Made by a program: the position numbers and the translations under genes
From: Hermatobates lingyangjiaoensis
Taxonomy: Eukaryota > Arthropoda > Insecta > Hemiptera > Hermatobatidae
Reading direction: 5' to 3'
Length of the DNA: 64,000 nucleotides
Assembly (NCBI GenBank): GCA_026182355.1
Contig: JAPFBL010000364.1
Coordinates: 310,001 to 374,000, forward strand
The notes under the pieces: model-generated
Databases searched by the model: none
What the model was told of the DNA's origin: nothing
Seen by the model: only the letters and a program-made list of their open reading frames with translations
Shown: one piece after another, positions 9,811 to 18,929 of the stretch
How the letters are laid out: each line of letters begins with the position of its first letter
Position numbering within the stretch: position 1 is the first letter of the stretch

Positions 9811-10206
9811 GTGGGCGTATCAAGGGGCGGTGTGGAGGGGGTGTCCGTCGCGGGCACACGTGCTAGTGGGCGTATCAAGGTTGCGGTGTGGAGGGGGTGT
9901 CCGTCGCGGGCACACGTGCTAGTGAGCGTATCAAGGGTGCGGTGTGGAGGGGGTGTCCGTCGCGGGCACACGTGCTAGTGGGCGTATCAAGGGTGCGGTG
10001 TGGAGGGGGTGTCCGTCGCGGGCACACGTGCTAGTGGGCGTATCAAGGGTGCGGTGTGGAGGGGGTGTCCGTCGCGGGCACACGTGCTAGTGGGCGTATC
10101 AAGGGTGCGGTGTGGAGAGGGTGTCCGTCGCGGGCACACGTGCTAGTGGGCGTATCAAGGGTGCGGTGTGGAGGGGGTGTCCGCCGCGGGCACACGTGCT
10201 AGTGGA
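9811..10206 (+). repeat. 56-bp CpG-rich minisatellite, about 7 copies
   Basis: Unit about 56 bp: GTGGGCGTATCAAGGGTGCG, GTGTGGAGGGGGTGTCC, GTCGCGGGCACACGTGCTA. Seven tandem units that are nearly identical (the first unit lacks a base, one has GAGAGGG, one has CCGCCGCGGG). The array is strongly GC-rich in an AT-rich setting. Each unit carries a CACGTG hexamer and several CpGs. Apparent open frames across it follow from the repetition. Confidence 0.95.
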
Positions 10207-10672
10207 TGGCATTTTGAGGGGGTAAACATAGAATATAGAAAAAAAAATTAAAAATGAGAAAGTTAACAAAAATTCCGTATAGTATACCAAAATGAGTTTT
10301 TAAGATCGTAGTTATTTTATGTTTTATCTGTGTAATACTGTTTTTAAACGGATTTTCAACTGTAATATTTACAAATTAAATTTTTCAAAACTAGATTTCT
10401 AATGAAGTTGAAAATTTATTATATTTATTTGCATAGTCAGTTAATTTAATTGAACAATTTTTTTGATGATTTGAATTATACATTTTAGTTTTAAAAAACC
10501 TTTGTTTTTTTTAACAAAGGTACTAAGATGAAAGTCAGGGACTAATGACAGCAGTCTAAAATTAGATCCGTGATTGTAATTCCACGAAAATAAATATTTT
10601 GTAGGACTTTCTAGAATTTTGAAGGTTAACGGATTGTCAGCGGTCAGTTGCAGGAGGGAGGGTGGTTAAAAA
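10207..10672 (+). repeat. Dispersed 0.5-kb repeat D1, copy 1
   Basis: Shares an ordered series with 14225-14745 and, reversed, 38875-39345: 'TTTTATGTTTTATCTGTGTA', 'CTGTTTTTAAACGGATTTTC', 'TTTTTCAAAACTAG', 'AGTTAATTTAATT', 'AGATGAAAGTCAGGGACTAA', 'CAGTCTAAAATTAGATCC' and 'AAAATAAATATTTTG'. It begins exactly where the 56-bp array ends, and the start of copy 2 also shows remnants like the array's last bases. Confidence 0.85.
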
Positions 10673-10689
10673 CAGTTGCTACTACACTG

Positions 10690-10910
10690 GGCCATATGAT
10701 GCTAAAACTTGAAGCAACCCGCCTGCGCTTAGACTTACAGCATACTTTGCTGCCTGTGTTTGGGTATGTGCTGCCGTAATCTTGAAGCAATGTGCAAATG
10801 AGCTTCGACTAGCATTATACTGGGCTGAGTAAGTTTGGCCATGCGATCGATCCATAAAGTTTACAGCATATTCTGGGCGCTTCGATTAAGATAATACAGA
10901 GCCCTATTGA
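10690..10910 (+). repeat. Dispersed repeat block (right partner of 9560-9810)
   Basis: Contains 'TACAGCATACTTTGCTGCCT', 'GTGTTTGGGTATGTGCTGCC', 'CTTGAAGCAATGTGCAAATG' and 'ACTAGCATTATACTGGGC', diverged versions of phrases at 9680-9790. Confidence 0.55.
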
Positions 10911-11317
10911 ATTTTAGCCTGACCATTTACTGCATAGCTCGCAGTACGTCTAATATATTTCTGTCGCCTTCCTAGTAAATTAGGTGGCCTGTTAGCGAAT
11001 TATTATATAAATTTAGTATTTAAATATACTTTAACTTGTTATAACTGTAAATAACCTACATATATTCTATTTACTACACGAATAATATATATATATATAT
11101 ATATATGAAATTTTTGAATCATCTGGTAAATAATAATAAAATTAAATCGGTACTTGTCCAGTTTTAGGTTCAAATCAAACTCTCATATACTGATCTTTAA
11201 TTTTTTATTTAAAGCATATCTATATGGTAGAGATGCCATATAAGCACGAGTAAAAAGAAAAATGTTTTTCATAATTTTGTGATTAAAAAATGAAAATAGA
11301 ATTATATATATATATTG

Positions 11318-11395
11318 ATAAAAGTATCGACCGTGGAATAGAAACAAAACTAAAGTTTATCGGGACTCGGTCAGTTCGGGAACTAACCTTTCCTG
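11318..11395 (+). repeat. Foldback family 3, terminal fragment
   Basis: TGATAAAAGTATCGACCGTG through TTTATCGGGACTCGGTCAGT, preceded by a short (TA) run. The remaining arm is missing. Confidence 0.75.
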
Positions 11396-11840
11396 ATAAA
11401 CTTTGCTTTTATATTTATAAAAGTTGCCACCCACGCTAATCTCCATAATCTTCCCTTCAACGATTGCTTCAGGGTTCAAGTATTAAGACAACTCTCAAAT
11501 GATGACACCCAGACCACTCTAAGGGCTTCTGAGGAAGCCTTCATTTGGTTATTGGGTGCAAGAAATTCCCCTGGTCTAAATTTAATCAGATGATTTCCTG
11601 TTTTTTTTTTAGCCTCGTTTATTTCTTTAATTTTAGTTTTATGTTTTTTTCCTTTCCGTTCACTTTTTTACTTTTCTCCTCCCTTTTACTTAAATATCAC
11701 TTTCATAATTTTATTTACTCACAGCCTAAACTGGTCCACGTTGGTAAGGTGGCTCCACTGCGTGTCATTGTATCGTTGTTTGTATCGGTCAGTGGATGCA
11801 TTTACGTCTCCGTTCCTTCATTCCTTCTCCATTTTATTTT
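11396..11840. other. Pyrimidine-rich sequence, probable foldback family 4 interior
   Basis: T/C-rich region leading into the family 4 arm. A 110-codon open stretch at 11545-11877 is low-complexity F/S/L-rich and reads through into the arm, so it is not regarded as a gene. Confidence 0.4.
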
Positions 11841-11926
11841 CTTTTTCTCTCCTGAAGACGGCAAGACGCCGAAATGATCGAGATTCGTGAGTGTTAGTCC
11901 TTTTTCTTGTGTTCTCTAGCTGTGAC

Positions 11927-11993
<67 letters not shown>
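11790..11993 (+). repeat. Foldback family 4, right arm with (TA)n
   Basis: Holds CATTTACGTCTCCGTTCCTT, then TCTCCTGAAGACGGCAAGAC, GCCGAAATGATCGAG, ATTCGTGAGTGTTAGTCC and TTCTTGTGTTCTCTAGCTG, ending in (TA)n (11936-11993). The reverse-complement arm lies at 12965-13115. Confidence 0.8.
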
Positions 11994-12002
11994 ACAGTAC
12001 TT

Positions 12003-12292
12003 AAATGAAACGGTCCAACGGACTTTTAAATAAAAACCAATTAAAAAGAAGATAGCACACAGATAGATACAGGAATAACTCACTTCTATATTTCGACCAC
12101 CGTCGTCATCAGGAGGCGAAGAGTCCCGCAGGAAAGCAGAGCAGAGTCGCCGCTCTGCTTTCCTGCGGGACTGTCGCCACTCTGCCTTCCTGCGGGACTC
12201 TTCACCTCCTGATGACGACGATGGTCGAAATATAGAAGTGAGTTATTCCTGTGTTTATCTGTGTGCTATCTTCTTTTTAATTGTTTTATATA
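12003..12292. repeat. Foldback family 2, complete palindrome
   Basis: Left arm from GGTCCAACGGACTTTTAAAT through AATAACTCACTTCTATATTT and CGACCACCGTCGTCATCAGG; right arm is the reverse: CCTGATGACGACGATGGTCG, AAATATAGAAGTGAGTTATT and so on. The centre (12115-12200) has its own nested repeats of 'GACTCTTC' and 'CTTTCCTGCGGGACT'. Perfect hairpin CGAC-GATG-GTCG sits between CTGATGA and AAAT. Confidence 0.9.
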
Positions 12293-12518
12293 TATATGAA
12301 AGTAAAAGCTACAAGAAAAAAGAAAATTACAGAAAATATGCTCTAAGGCCATTTAAATTTGTGATATCAGAGAGCAACTAAAAACTGAATGCAAAAGAGG
12401 TTACAGCTTTGTTTCAGGAACAAAATATGGGAATGGAATATAAACAGGTGTTAAAATATGCAAAAAGAATAACAATATATTGTTATATTATTATATAACA
12501 ATAAATTGTTATTCTTGA

Positions 12519-12524
<6 letters not shown>

Positions 12525-12574
<50 letters not shown>

Positions 12575-12590
12575 ATATAATAAAAATAAA
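12525..12590. repeat. (CA)n-(TA)n microsatellite
   Basis: ACACAC run at 12521-12538 followed by interrupted (TA)n to about 12583. Confidence 0.9.
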
Positions 12591-12913
12591 TTCAAAACGA
12601 AGGAAACACACAGAAAGACACAGACATAACTCACATCGATATTTCGACCATCGTCGTCATTAGGAGGTGTGAAGAGCGAAGAGCGAAGAGTCCCGCAGGA
12701 AGACAGGGCGGTACTCTTCCCTGTCTTCTGCCTGTCTTCTTTTGAGTACCGCCCTGTCTTCCTGCGGGACTCTTCGCTCTTCGCTCTTCACACCTTCTGA
12801 TGACGACGATGGTCGAAATATCGATGTGAGTTATGTCTGTGTCTTTCTGTGTGTTTCCTTCGTTTTGAATTTATTTTATTTTAAAAAAGTCCGCTGGACC
12901 GTTTCTTTTAATT

Positions 12914-12959
<46 letters not shown>

Positions 12960-12962
12960 ATA
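12591..12962. repeat. Foldback family 2, best-preserved palindrome, ending in (TA)n
   Basis: Left arm ATTCAAAACGAAGGAAACAC to CGACCATCGTCGTCATTAGG, right arm CTGATGACGACGATGGTCGA, AATATCGATGTGAGTTATGT, then GTCCGCTGGACCGTTTCTTT and (TA)n. The centre near 12728 is flanked by 'GAAGACAGGGCGGTACTC' and its reverse complement. An open stretch through the right arm is explained by the repeat. Confidence 0.9.
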
Positions 12963-12964
12963 AA

Positions 12965-13165
12965 TTAAAGTTACAGCTAGAGAACACAAGAAAAAGGACG
13001 AACACTCACGAATCTCGATTATTTCGGCGTCTTGCCGTCTTCAGGAGAGTAGAAAGAAAGAAAATAAAATAAAAGGAGAAAGAATGAAGGAACGGAGACG
13101 TAAATGCGTCCACTGGCCGATGTAAAACTCGGCCAGTTTTACATCAATATTACATATATATTTAC
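12965..13165 (-). repeat. Foldback family 4, left arm
   Basis: CAGCTAGAGAACACAAGAAA, ACTCACGAATCTCGATTATT, TCGGCGTCTTGCCGTCTTCA and GGAACGGAGACGTAAATGCG are the reverse complement of 11800-11935. A small inverted repeat of 'TACATCGGCCAG' closes it. Confidence 0.8.
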
Positions 13166-13229
13166 ATCGGCCAGATATATTATATTATATATATATATAT
13201 ATTATATATATATATATATTAATTCTATC

Positions 13230-13530
13230 TTTTTACGACCACAAAAAATTACAGCAAACAGCAGAGGTTATTGAAGGTTGGTTTACACAAACAAACACTT
13301 CACTTACGCCAACTTTTCCCTATATTTTTGTAGCATCATCAGGGCTTTAAAAATAACAAGATATATGTCCGACAGATAGACACAAGCACAATAGTTATGT
13401 CTATCTGTCGGACATATATCTTGTTATTTGTAAAGCCCTGATGATGCTATAAAAATATAGCGAAACGTTGGCGTAAGTGAAGTGTTTGTTTGTGTAAACC
13501 AACCTTCAATAACCTCTGCTGTTTGCTATA
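13230..13530. repeat. Foldback family 5, complete palindrome
   Basis: Arms of about 135 bp: GCAAACAGCAGAGGTTATTG, CACTTCACTTACGCCAAC, GTAGCATCATCAGGGCTTTA, then the reverse order, centred near 13391. The right arm reads CTGATGATGCTATAAAAATA, TAGCGAAACGTTGGC, GTAAGTGAAG. The inner stem GCTAT-AAAA-ATAGC is perfect. Both sides border (TA)n. Confidence 0.9.
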
Positions 13531-13554
13531 TATATATTGTTATAATGAACTATA

Positions 13555-13680
13555 TAAATATATATAGTTCACAAAAGAAAGAGAAAAACATAAAAACAAA
13601 AAAAACTCACAACTATATTTCGACATTCGCCGTCATCGGGCAGAAGTAGTCCCTTTGAGTAGCAGAAGCGCACACAAAAA
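13555..13680 (-). repeat. Foldback family 2-like, left arm only
   Basis: AAAACTCACAACTATATTTC, GACATTCGCCGTCATCGGGC and AGAAGTAGTCCC correspond in reverse to the arm at 195-290. Single arm. Confidence 0.6.
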
Positions 13681-13699
13681 TTTTATATATATATATATT

Positions 13700-13850
13700 C
13701 GTAAACGTTGGGAACAGTCCGTCTTGAATGCATACATTTAATGTTTAATCCCTAAGTTGGTGACTTGTGAGTACCGAAACATGTCGAACAATACGGTGAA
13801 TAATAATAAATATGGTGAATTAATTTCTTAGCTACGCAACCTACATATGC
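13700..13850 (+). repeat. Foldback family 9, partial
   Basis: CGTAAACGTTGGGAACAGTC, CATACATTTAATGTTTAATC, GTACCGAAACATGTCG and ATATGGTGAATTAATTTC match phrases in 30400-30905. It starts beside (TA)n. Confidence 0.6.
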
Positions 13851-13924
13851 AAAAGTGTGTTAGAAAATTTCTACCAAACTAAATATAGCAAAATCTGGCA
13901 TTTACTTTATATATATATATAATG

Positions 13925-14070
13925 GCAATACAGGGTGAAGGATATGAGAAGGCGAGTCTGGTGCGTGAACGTGACTGAGTGGGCAAGGACGAAGCACAAC
14001 TCAGTTACCAGCTGGAGACAAGCTGTGCGGCCACCTCTGCGGCTCGCTCAATTCTAATTCCCTTACTCCT
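13925..14070. other. Locally GC-rich sequence, unrecognised
   Basis: Contains GGTGAAGGATATGAGAAGGC, CGAGTCTGGTGCGTGAACG and CTGTGCGGCCACCTCTGCGG. No coding frame or RNA gene recognised; probably an old transposon body. Confidence 0.3.
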
Positions 14071-14224
14071 TCTCTTCTGTTTTGTGTTCTTCTCAAAGAT
14101 AATTCCAATAAGTAAGTTAGACTAAACTTTGTCTGTCCTATATTTCACTCCATCTACTTACAAGATTAATTTTTTCCCTAATAAACACCAATTTGAAAAG
14201 TATCAGTAGTAGAAAAGAGGGTAG

Positions 14225-14745
14225 TTGGAGGGCGGCATGTGCCAGAGGACAGCATTTGGAGGAGGTAAATTAGGAAAAAATTAAAATAAAAAGCTAACAA
14301 TAAAACAAGAATTTATATACCAAAATAAGTTTTAAGGCCAATATTATTTTTATGTTTTATGTTTGTAATACTGTTTATAAACAGATTTTTCAACTGTAAT
14401 ATTTGCAAATTAGAAATAAATTTATTTTAAATTTTTCAAAACTAGTTTTTTAAAGGGGTTGAAAGTTGATTATATTTTTGTGCGTATCCAGTTAATTTAA
14501 ATTAACATTATTTTTTTATTTGAATCATACGTTTCTTTTTTTTCTTTGGTTTTCTTTGACGACTATATATGTATATGAGTACTGTAATAAGATGAAAGTC
14601 TGGGACTAATAACAACAGTCTAAAATTAGATCCTTGATTGTAAATTCCATGAAAATAAATATTTTGAGCACTTTCTGGAATTTTGAAGGAAAACGGATTA
14701 TCAATAACCCGGGGGGGGGGGGGGGGTGTCAAATCTTACGACTGC
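14225..14745 (+). repeat. Dispersed 0.5-kb repeat D1, copy 2, ending in G homopolymer
   Basis: Same ordered phrases as copy 1 (TTTTATGTTTTATGTTTGTA, CAGTTAATTTAAATT, AGATGAAAGTCTGGGACTAA, CAGTCTAAAATTAGATCC). Near its right end is a run of about 17 G at 14711-14727, followed by TCTTACGACTGCCC. Copy 3 has the matching C run and GGGCAGTCGTAAG at the same place, so the homopolymer belongs to the element. Confidence 0.85.
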
Positions 14746-15464
14746 CCGGGCTGTAAAAATACTTGCTACTCTTATTTGAATTCTAATCTTTAAAAATAGT
14801 GAAGCAATTCATAAATAAAAGTTACGCACAGATCCAGATGTAATATTAATGAAAGTCTATAAAGACTGATTTCGATTCCTTCTTCTCAGCTATATCGTTC
14901 TTTGAATATTTAGGCTGGACATAAACTAAAACATTAAGCTAACGACCGTCCCAAATGCTTTCGATGCCCTGCACAGATTCCAATCAGATAACATTGCATT
15001 GGAGAAAATCATTATTCTAGCGATGTTTGCTGAAAATAGCCGTAAATTATTACGCTTATTTCCTTCTTCTCCAACCTTCTGCTTAGATAATAGATGCGAA
15101 TATCAGAATGGACTTTACATTCTATGTTTGAATTTTCAGTTTTCAAAACTTGTTATTCTTTCTTGTTTTGTGCTAGAAAGAAGAAATCAACTCTTTAAGA
15201 AAAGCTAAATTGTTTTCTTTTATTCATTTATACATTAGTTATTAGTTAACATATTTAATCAATCCCATACAAACAAATTTCTTTAGGCCTATTTAAATGC
15301 CAAAAGTTATAATAATTCAAAAGAATTTTAACAAATGAGTTAGTTTCTTTGTAATTCGCCTTGCTATTTTTAACCATACTGTTATAAATGTGAAGATGTC
15401 GACATACCCTACATCTTTCCTGTAACATGTACATCTTTCTTTAAGTATATATACGTATATATAT

Positions 15465-15645
15465 ACCACGATAAACGAAAAACGGTCCGGCAGGACAGAT
15501 AACAATTAAAATAAGCAGTGACACATAAACTGAAACACAACAAAGACTCACTTTTCAATATTTCGACCGCCATTATGGTCGAAATATTGAAAAGTGAGTC
15601 TTTGTTGTGTTTCAGTTTGTATCACTACTTATTTCAATTGTTATA
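15465..15645. repeat. Foldback family 2 variant, compact palindrome
   Basis: Nearly perfect inverted repeat with almost no spacer: AAACACAACAAAGACTCACT, TTTCAATATTTCGACC, centre near 15573, GGTCGAAATATTGAAAAGTG and AGTCTTTGTTGTGTTTCAG. GTGAGT is present in the right arm. Confidence 0.85.
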
Positions 15646-15664
15646 TATATAATATATATATATA

Positions 15665-15835
15665 TATTTCACAATAAACACGTGAAATAACAATCAATGA
15701 TCAAACCAAAATAAGAATTAAAAAGAAACAAGATTACGGTCTTCCAATCATAACAAGCTGTCTTCGTCAGGGTCAAATCCCAACTATTGAGATTTGACTC
15801 TGACGAAGACCGTTTGTTCCGGTTGAAACATTCCC
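15665..15835. repeat. Foldback family 1, palindrome
   Basis: AACACGTGAAATAACAATCA, GATCAAACCA, AACAAGCTGTCTTCGTCAGG, then TGACTCTGACGAAGACCGTT and TGTTCCGGTTGAAA. The right arm is shorter than the left. Confidence 0.8.
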
Positions 15836-16556
15836 TAACATCTTTTGTTCTTCAAAAATAGTGAGATTTCGAGATATTTATTCAAGATGACGGTTTGATA
15901 CTTCATAAAACACCCCTTTCTGTATACTTCAAACTTAAAAAAAAAATGTGGTTATATTGAAGTTATATTAAACACTGAAAATATACTTAAGCTCTATTTG
16001 AATGTACAAAGTTAAAGTAACAACGGCTAAATTATATAATTTTATAACTGTAAATGTGTAATATTAAATGGTAAAATACCAAGCAGACGTTATATTTCTA
16101 ACGTAATGTATAAAGCAATTACAAACTGATAATGTCGCTTGTCTGTGTTAACTGAATTGAAAACGCAACCATGTCAGAGGTTTATATATGACGTCTTTCA
16201 CACATCACATAATATTTTAATTTTATTCTAATGAGTTCTAACTTTGACACTGCGTGACCGTAAATTCTTTTGTGTTGTTCTGCGTCTTGTGCGACTTATT
16301 TGTTTTCAAAAAGCTGGTCTGGTTTGCTATTATTGCTTTTCATTCTTGTGTATATCTCAAACAATTTACCACAATGTTAACACAAAAACAAAACATTTAT
16401 ATACCCTTTTGGTAGATTTTATTTTAAAGAACTTATAGTTCTTTAAAAAAGAATACATCCGAAAGCTCCAGAAATGATTTCTTTTTCTTGTAATATATTT
16501 GTAATGTCCTTTGTTATAGTGCTACACAGTTTATTCTAATATATATATTTATATAT

Positions 16557-16592
16557 ATATTTTGGGTTTTTTACTCTGACGAAGATCACTTG

Positions 16593-16631
<39 letters not shown>

Positions 16632-17016
16632 CACAAGAAACACGTGAAATACAATCAGTGATCAAACCACAATAAGAAAGGAGAAAAAAGACCACGATTC
16701 TTTAACCGTAACAAGAAGTCTTCGTCAGAGTCAAATCTCAATATTTGGGATTTTACTCTGACGAAGACAGCTTATTGCGGTTGAAAGATCTTAGCCTTTT
16801 TTCTCATTTGTTATTGTGGTTTGAACAATGATTATATTTATTGTAAACAGGAAAACGAGCCAAAAGGACAACAAACATTTCGCGATGAATAAATCGTGAG
16901 TTGGGTTTTTTACCCTGACGAAGAACGCTTGTTACGGTTGAAAGATCTTAGTCTTGTTTTCCCATTTCTTATTGTGGTTTGATCATTGATTGTTATTTCA
17001 CGTGTTAATGTGAAAT

Positions 17017-17045
<29 letters not shown>
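16557..17045. repeat. Foldback family 1 cluster, about three partial copies with (TA)n
   Basis: A right-arm scrap (16575-16596), (TA)n, a palindrome (left arm 16627-16735, right arm 16745-16830), a short scrap like family 8 (AAACAGGAAAACGAGCCAAA), then another right arm (TTTTACCCTGACGAAGAACG to TTATTTCACGTG) ending in (TA)n. This suggests repeated insertion into the same kind of site. Confidence 0.8.
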
Positions 17046-17049
<4 letters not shown>

Positions 17050-17053
<4 letters not shown>

Positions 17054-17175
17054 TGAAAACATGAAACGGTCTGTTACGACAACTTAAAAAACAATTGAAA
17101 TGAAACATCACACAGAAACAACAACGTCAAAAATCACTTCAATATTTCAATATTAAATCTTCATCAATAGCTGAA
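17050..17175 (-). repeat. Foldback family 2-like, left arm
   Basis: ACATGAAACGGTCTGTTACG, TGAAACATCACACAGAAAC, AATCACTTCAATATTTC and AAATCTTCATCAATAGC run in the family 2 left-arm order but are clearly diverged. Confidence 0.5.
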
Positions 17176-17179
17176 GAAG

Positions 17180-18361
17180 AAGATGAGCTCTGCTTGGCTG
17201 GCAAACAGCAACTCTTAGAGCTCCTCTTACATAACACTAAGTATTACATTAGAGATTTTTTTACAAAAGAAAACACTTTGCAGATTTCAGCAACAACTGT
17301 CTAGTTTGAATGCAACTTGACACTGTGGATATATATATATATTTATACATATATTTATACACATAATACATTTTTGATATATATAAGTAATGACTATTTT
17401 AATTGTATAGGAATATATATGTGTTTGCATATATCGGCTTCCTGAATGAACTGCACTCTCCGCTTTGATTCATTAAGCATTAGTTACACTTGAGTCAATA
17501 TTCTGTCAATCAAAATGCTATTCACAATTTGTAAATTTATATTTAGATTGACTGGAAGTCAATTTGTGACTCTAGTTTACTAATAACTATGCTAAAAGTT
17601 TAATATCCATCTGTTGGTAGTAGTTGGGTTCACTCAAACTACTTCCCACCACTCCGCCGTCTTTCAAGGAGAATATCAGATATCCAACTGATCTTTCTCC
17701 CCTTTATAGCTTGACTGGCGTGAGTTATCCCACATCTCACTGTTTTTATTTCTGGAACACATTTATCTAAAAACGTCCGACCTCTGTATGGCAGTGCGGC
17801 TGATCCAACCGTGCCGTAAAACATCAGTTATTGGACCTATCTCGAGAGTTTGTCGTAAAAATGGATTTTAACTTCCTTCACTTCTTCCTTAATTTCAATT
17901 TTTATTCCTTGTAGATACAGATTGTAGAGCTAATATTCTTCACCGTATATATACAACAGTTTAGAATAAAGAACTATGTTACTATGTACTAGCTTATTTT
18001 ATATGATTTTATGAAAGATTTAATGTTTTATTATTAAAATGAAGTAATAAGTGATAGTTTTGATTGAGAACTATTTATAAGGGAAAGCCATTTTGGAACT
18101 GGAGAAATAATGACATGAGTGGAAGATTGAATGGGTGACAGAAGAAGCACTTGTGTTGAGATTGTTGATAAGCGAGGAGTTGCGTGGTTTAGTTTTGAGG
18201 CAGGTCAAGCACTGAGCAGCAGGTAGGTGAGTGTAACCCACTTCATAAACCATGCTATCTGCAGTATTACCAATGCTCTTGTTTCACCCAAGACCCTGTC
18301 TTGCTCATGTTTGTGGTTCAGGATCCTTCTGTTTTTCTCACTCGATGCCACTCCCTCTTCA

Positions 18362-18400
<39 letters not shown>

Positions 18401-18740
18401 ACTATCTATGTATTGATCTCTCTTCTTATCTCTTATCAGAAACTATGAACTCAGTGACTTTCTCTTGAAATTCTACAGTTTTCTTAAACAAAGTTCGAGC
18501 CTACCACATTCAGGCAAGTATCTGTGCTTCAGGAAGTTCTTATAAGTTTTGTATCCAAAAGAAAACAAGTACATTAATATATAATTTTAACAACTAATTC
18601 CAAAAATAAAGTACTGTTATGGTGTTAGCCAGGATATTTCAGTATATATAAGTATAACAGTATTTTAGAGTATACAAATGAAATAAAACTAATAGTGTAA
18701 TTGGACTAAAATTTTAGTCTATTTCTGAATTTCGTGCAAT
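17180..18740. other. Mostly unremarkable AT-rich DNA with one (CT)n tract
   Basis: A (CT)n microsatellite lies at 18364-18400. A 61-codon minus-strand open stretch at 17639-17824 has fairly balanced composition but no recognisable motif. Nothing else supported. Confidence 0.5.
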
Positions 18741-18749
18741 AATTTAAAC

Positions 18750-18753
18750 TTAA

Positions 18754-18798
<45 letters not shown>

Positions 18799-18800
18799 AA
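18750..18800. repeat. (TA)n microsatellite
   Basis: About 20 TA units with one interruption. The sequence after it (18820-18920) holds 'ACACTGAAAGATACTACCAA' and 'CATTTCCAAGAGAAGAACAG', possibly a decayed foldback arm. Confidence 0.9.
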
Positions 18801-18929
18801 AAGAAAAAAACTACCAAAAATAGTAAAAGAAAAATCAAAGTGTACGTAATAAAAACACTGAAAGATACTACCAACATTTACGTAGCAATACCCTTGCATC
18901 TGTCATTTCCAAGAGAAGAACAGTCATGA

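Noticed and set aside
9744..10290. Repetitive open frames over the 56-bp array
   Set aside because: Produced by the tandem repeat itself; no homology or start context.
11545..11877. 110-codon F/S/L-rich open frame
   Set aside because: Low complexity, T-rich DNA that continues into a foldback family 4 arm.
12208..12230. A textbook hammerhead ribozyme
   Set aside because: CUGAUGA and GAAA flank a stem, but one extra pyrimidine separates the core from the stem and closing stems I and III could not be drawn with confidence; kept only as a hammerhead-like hypothesis.
17639..17824. 61-codon minus-strand frame with balanced composition (TVGSAALPYRGRTFLDKCVP region)
   Set aside because: Most protein-like of the unassigned frames, but no recognisable motif and no clear splice context. 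A BLASTP hit to an arthropod protein would revive it.
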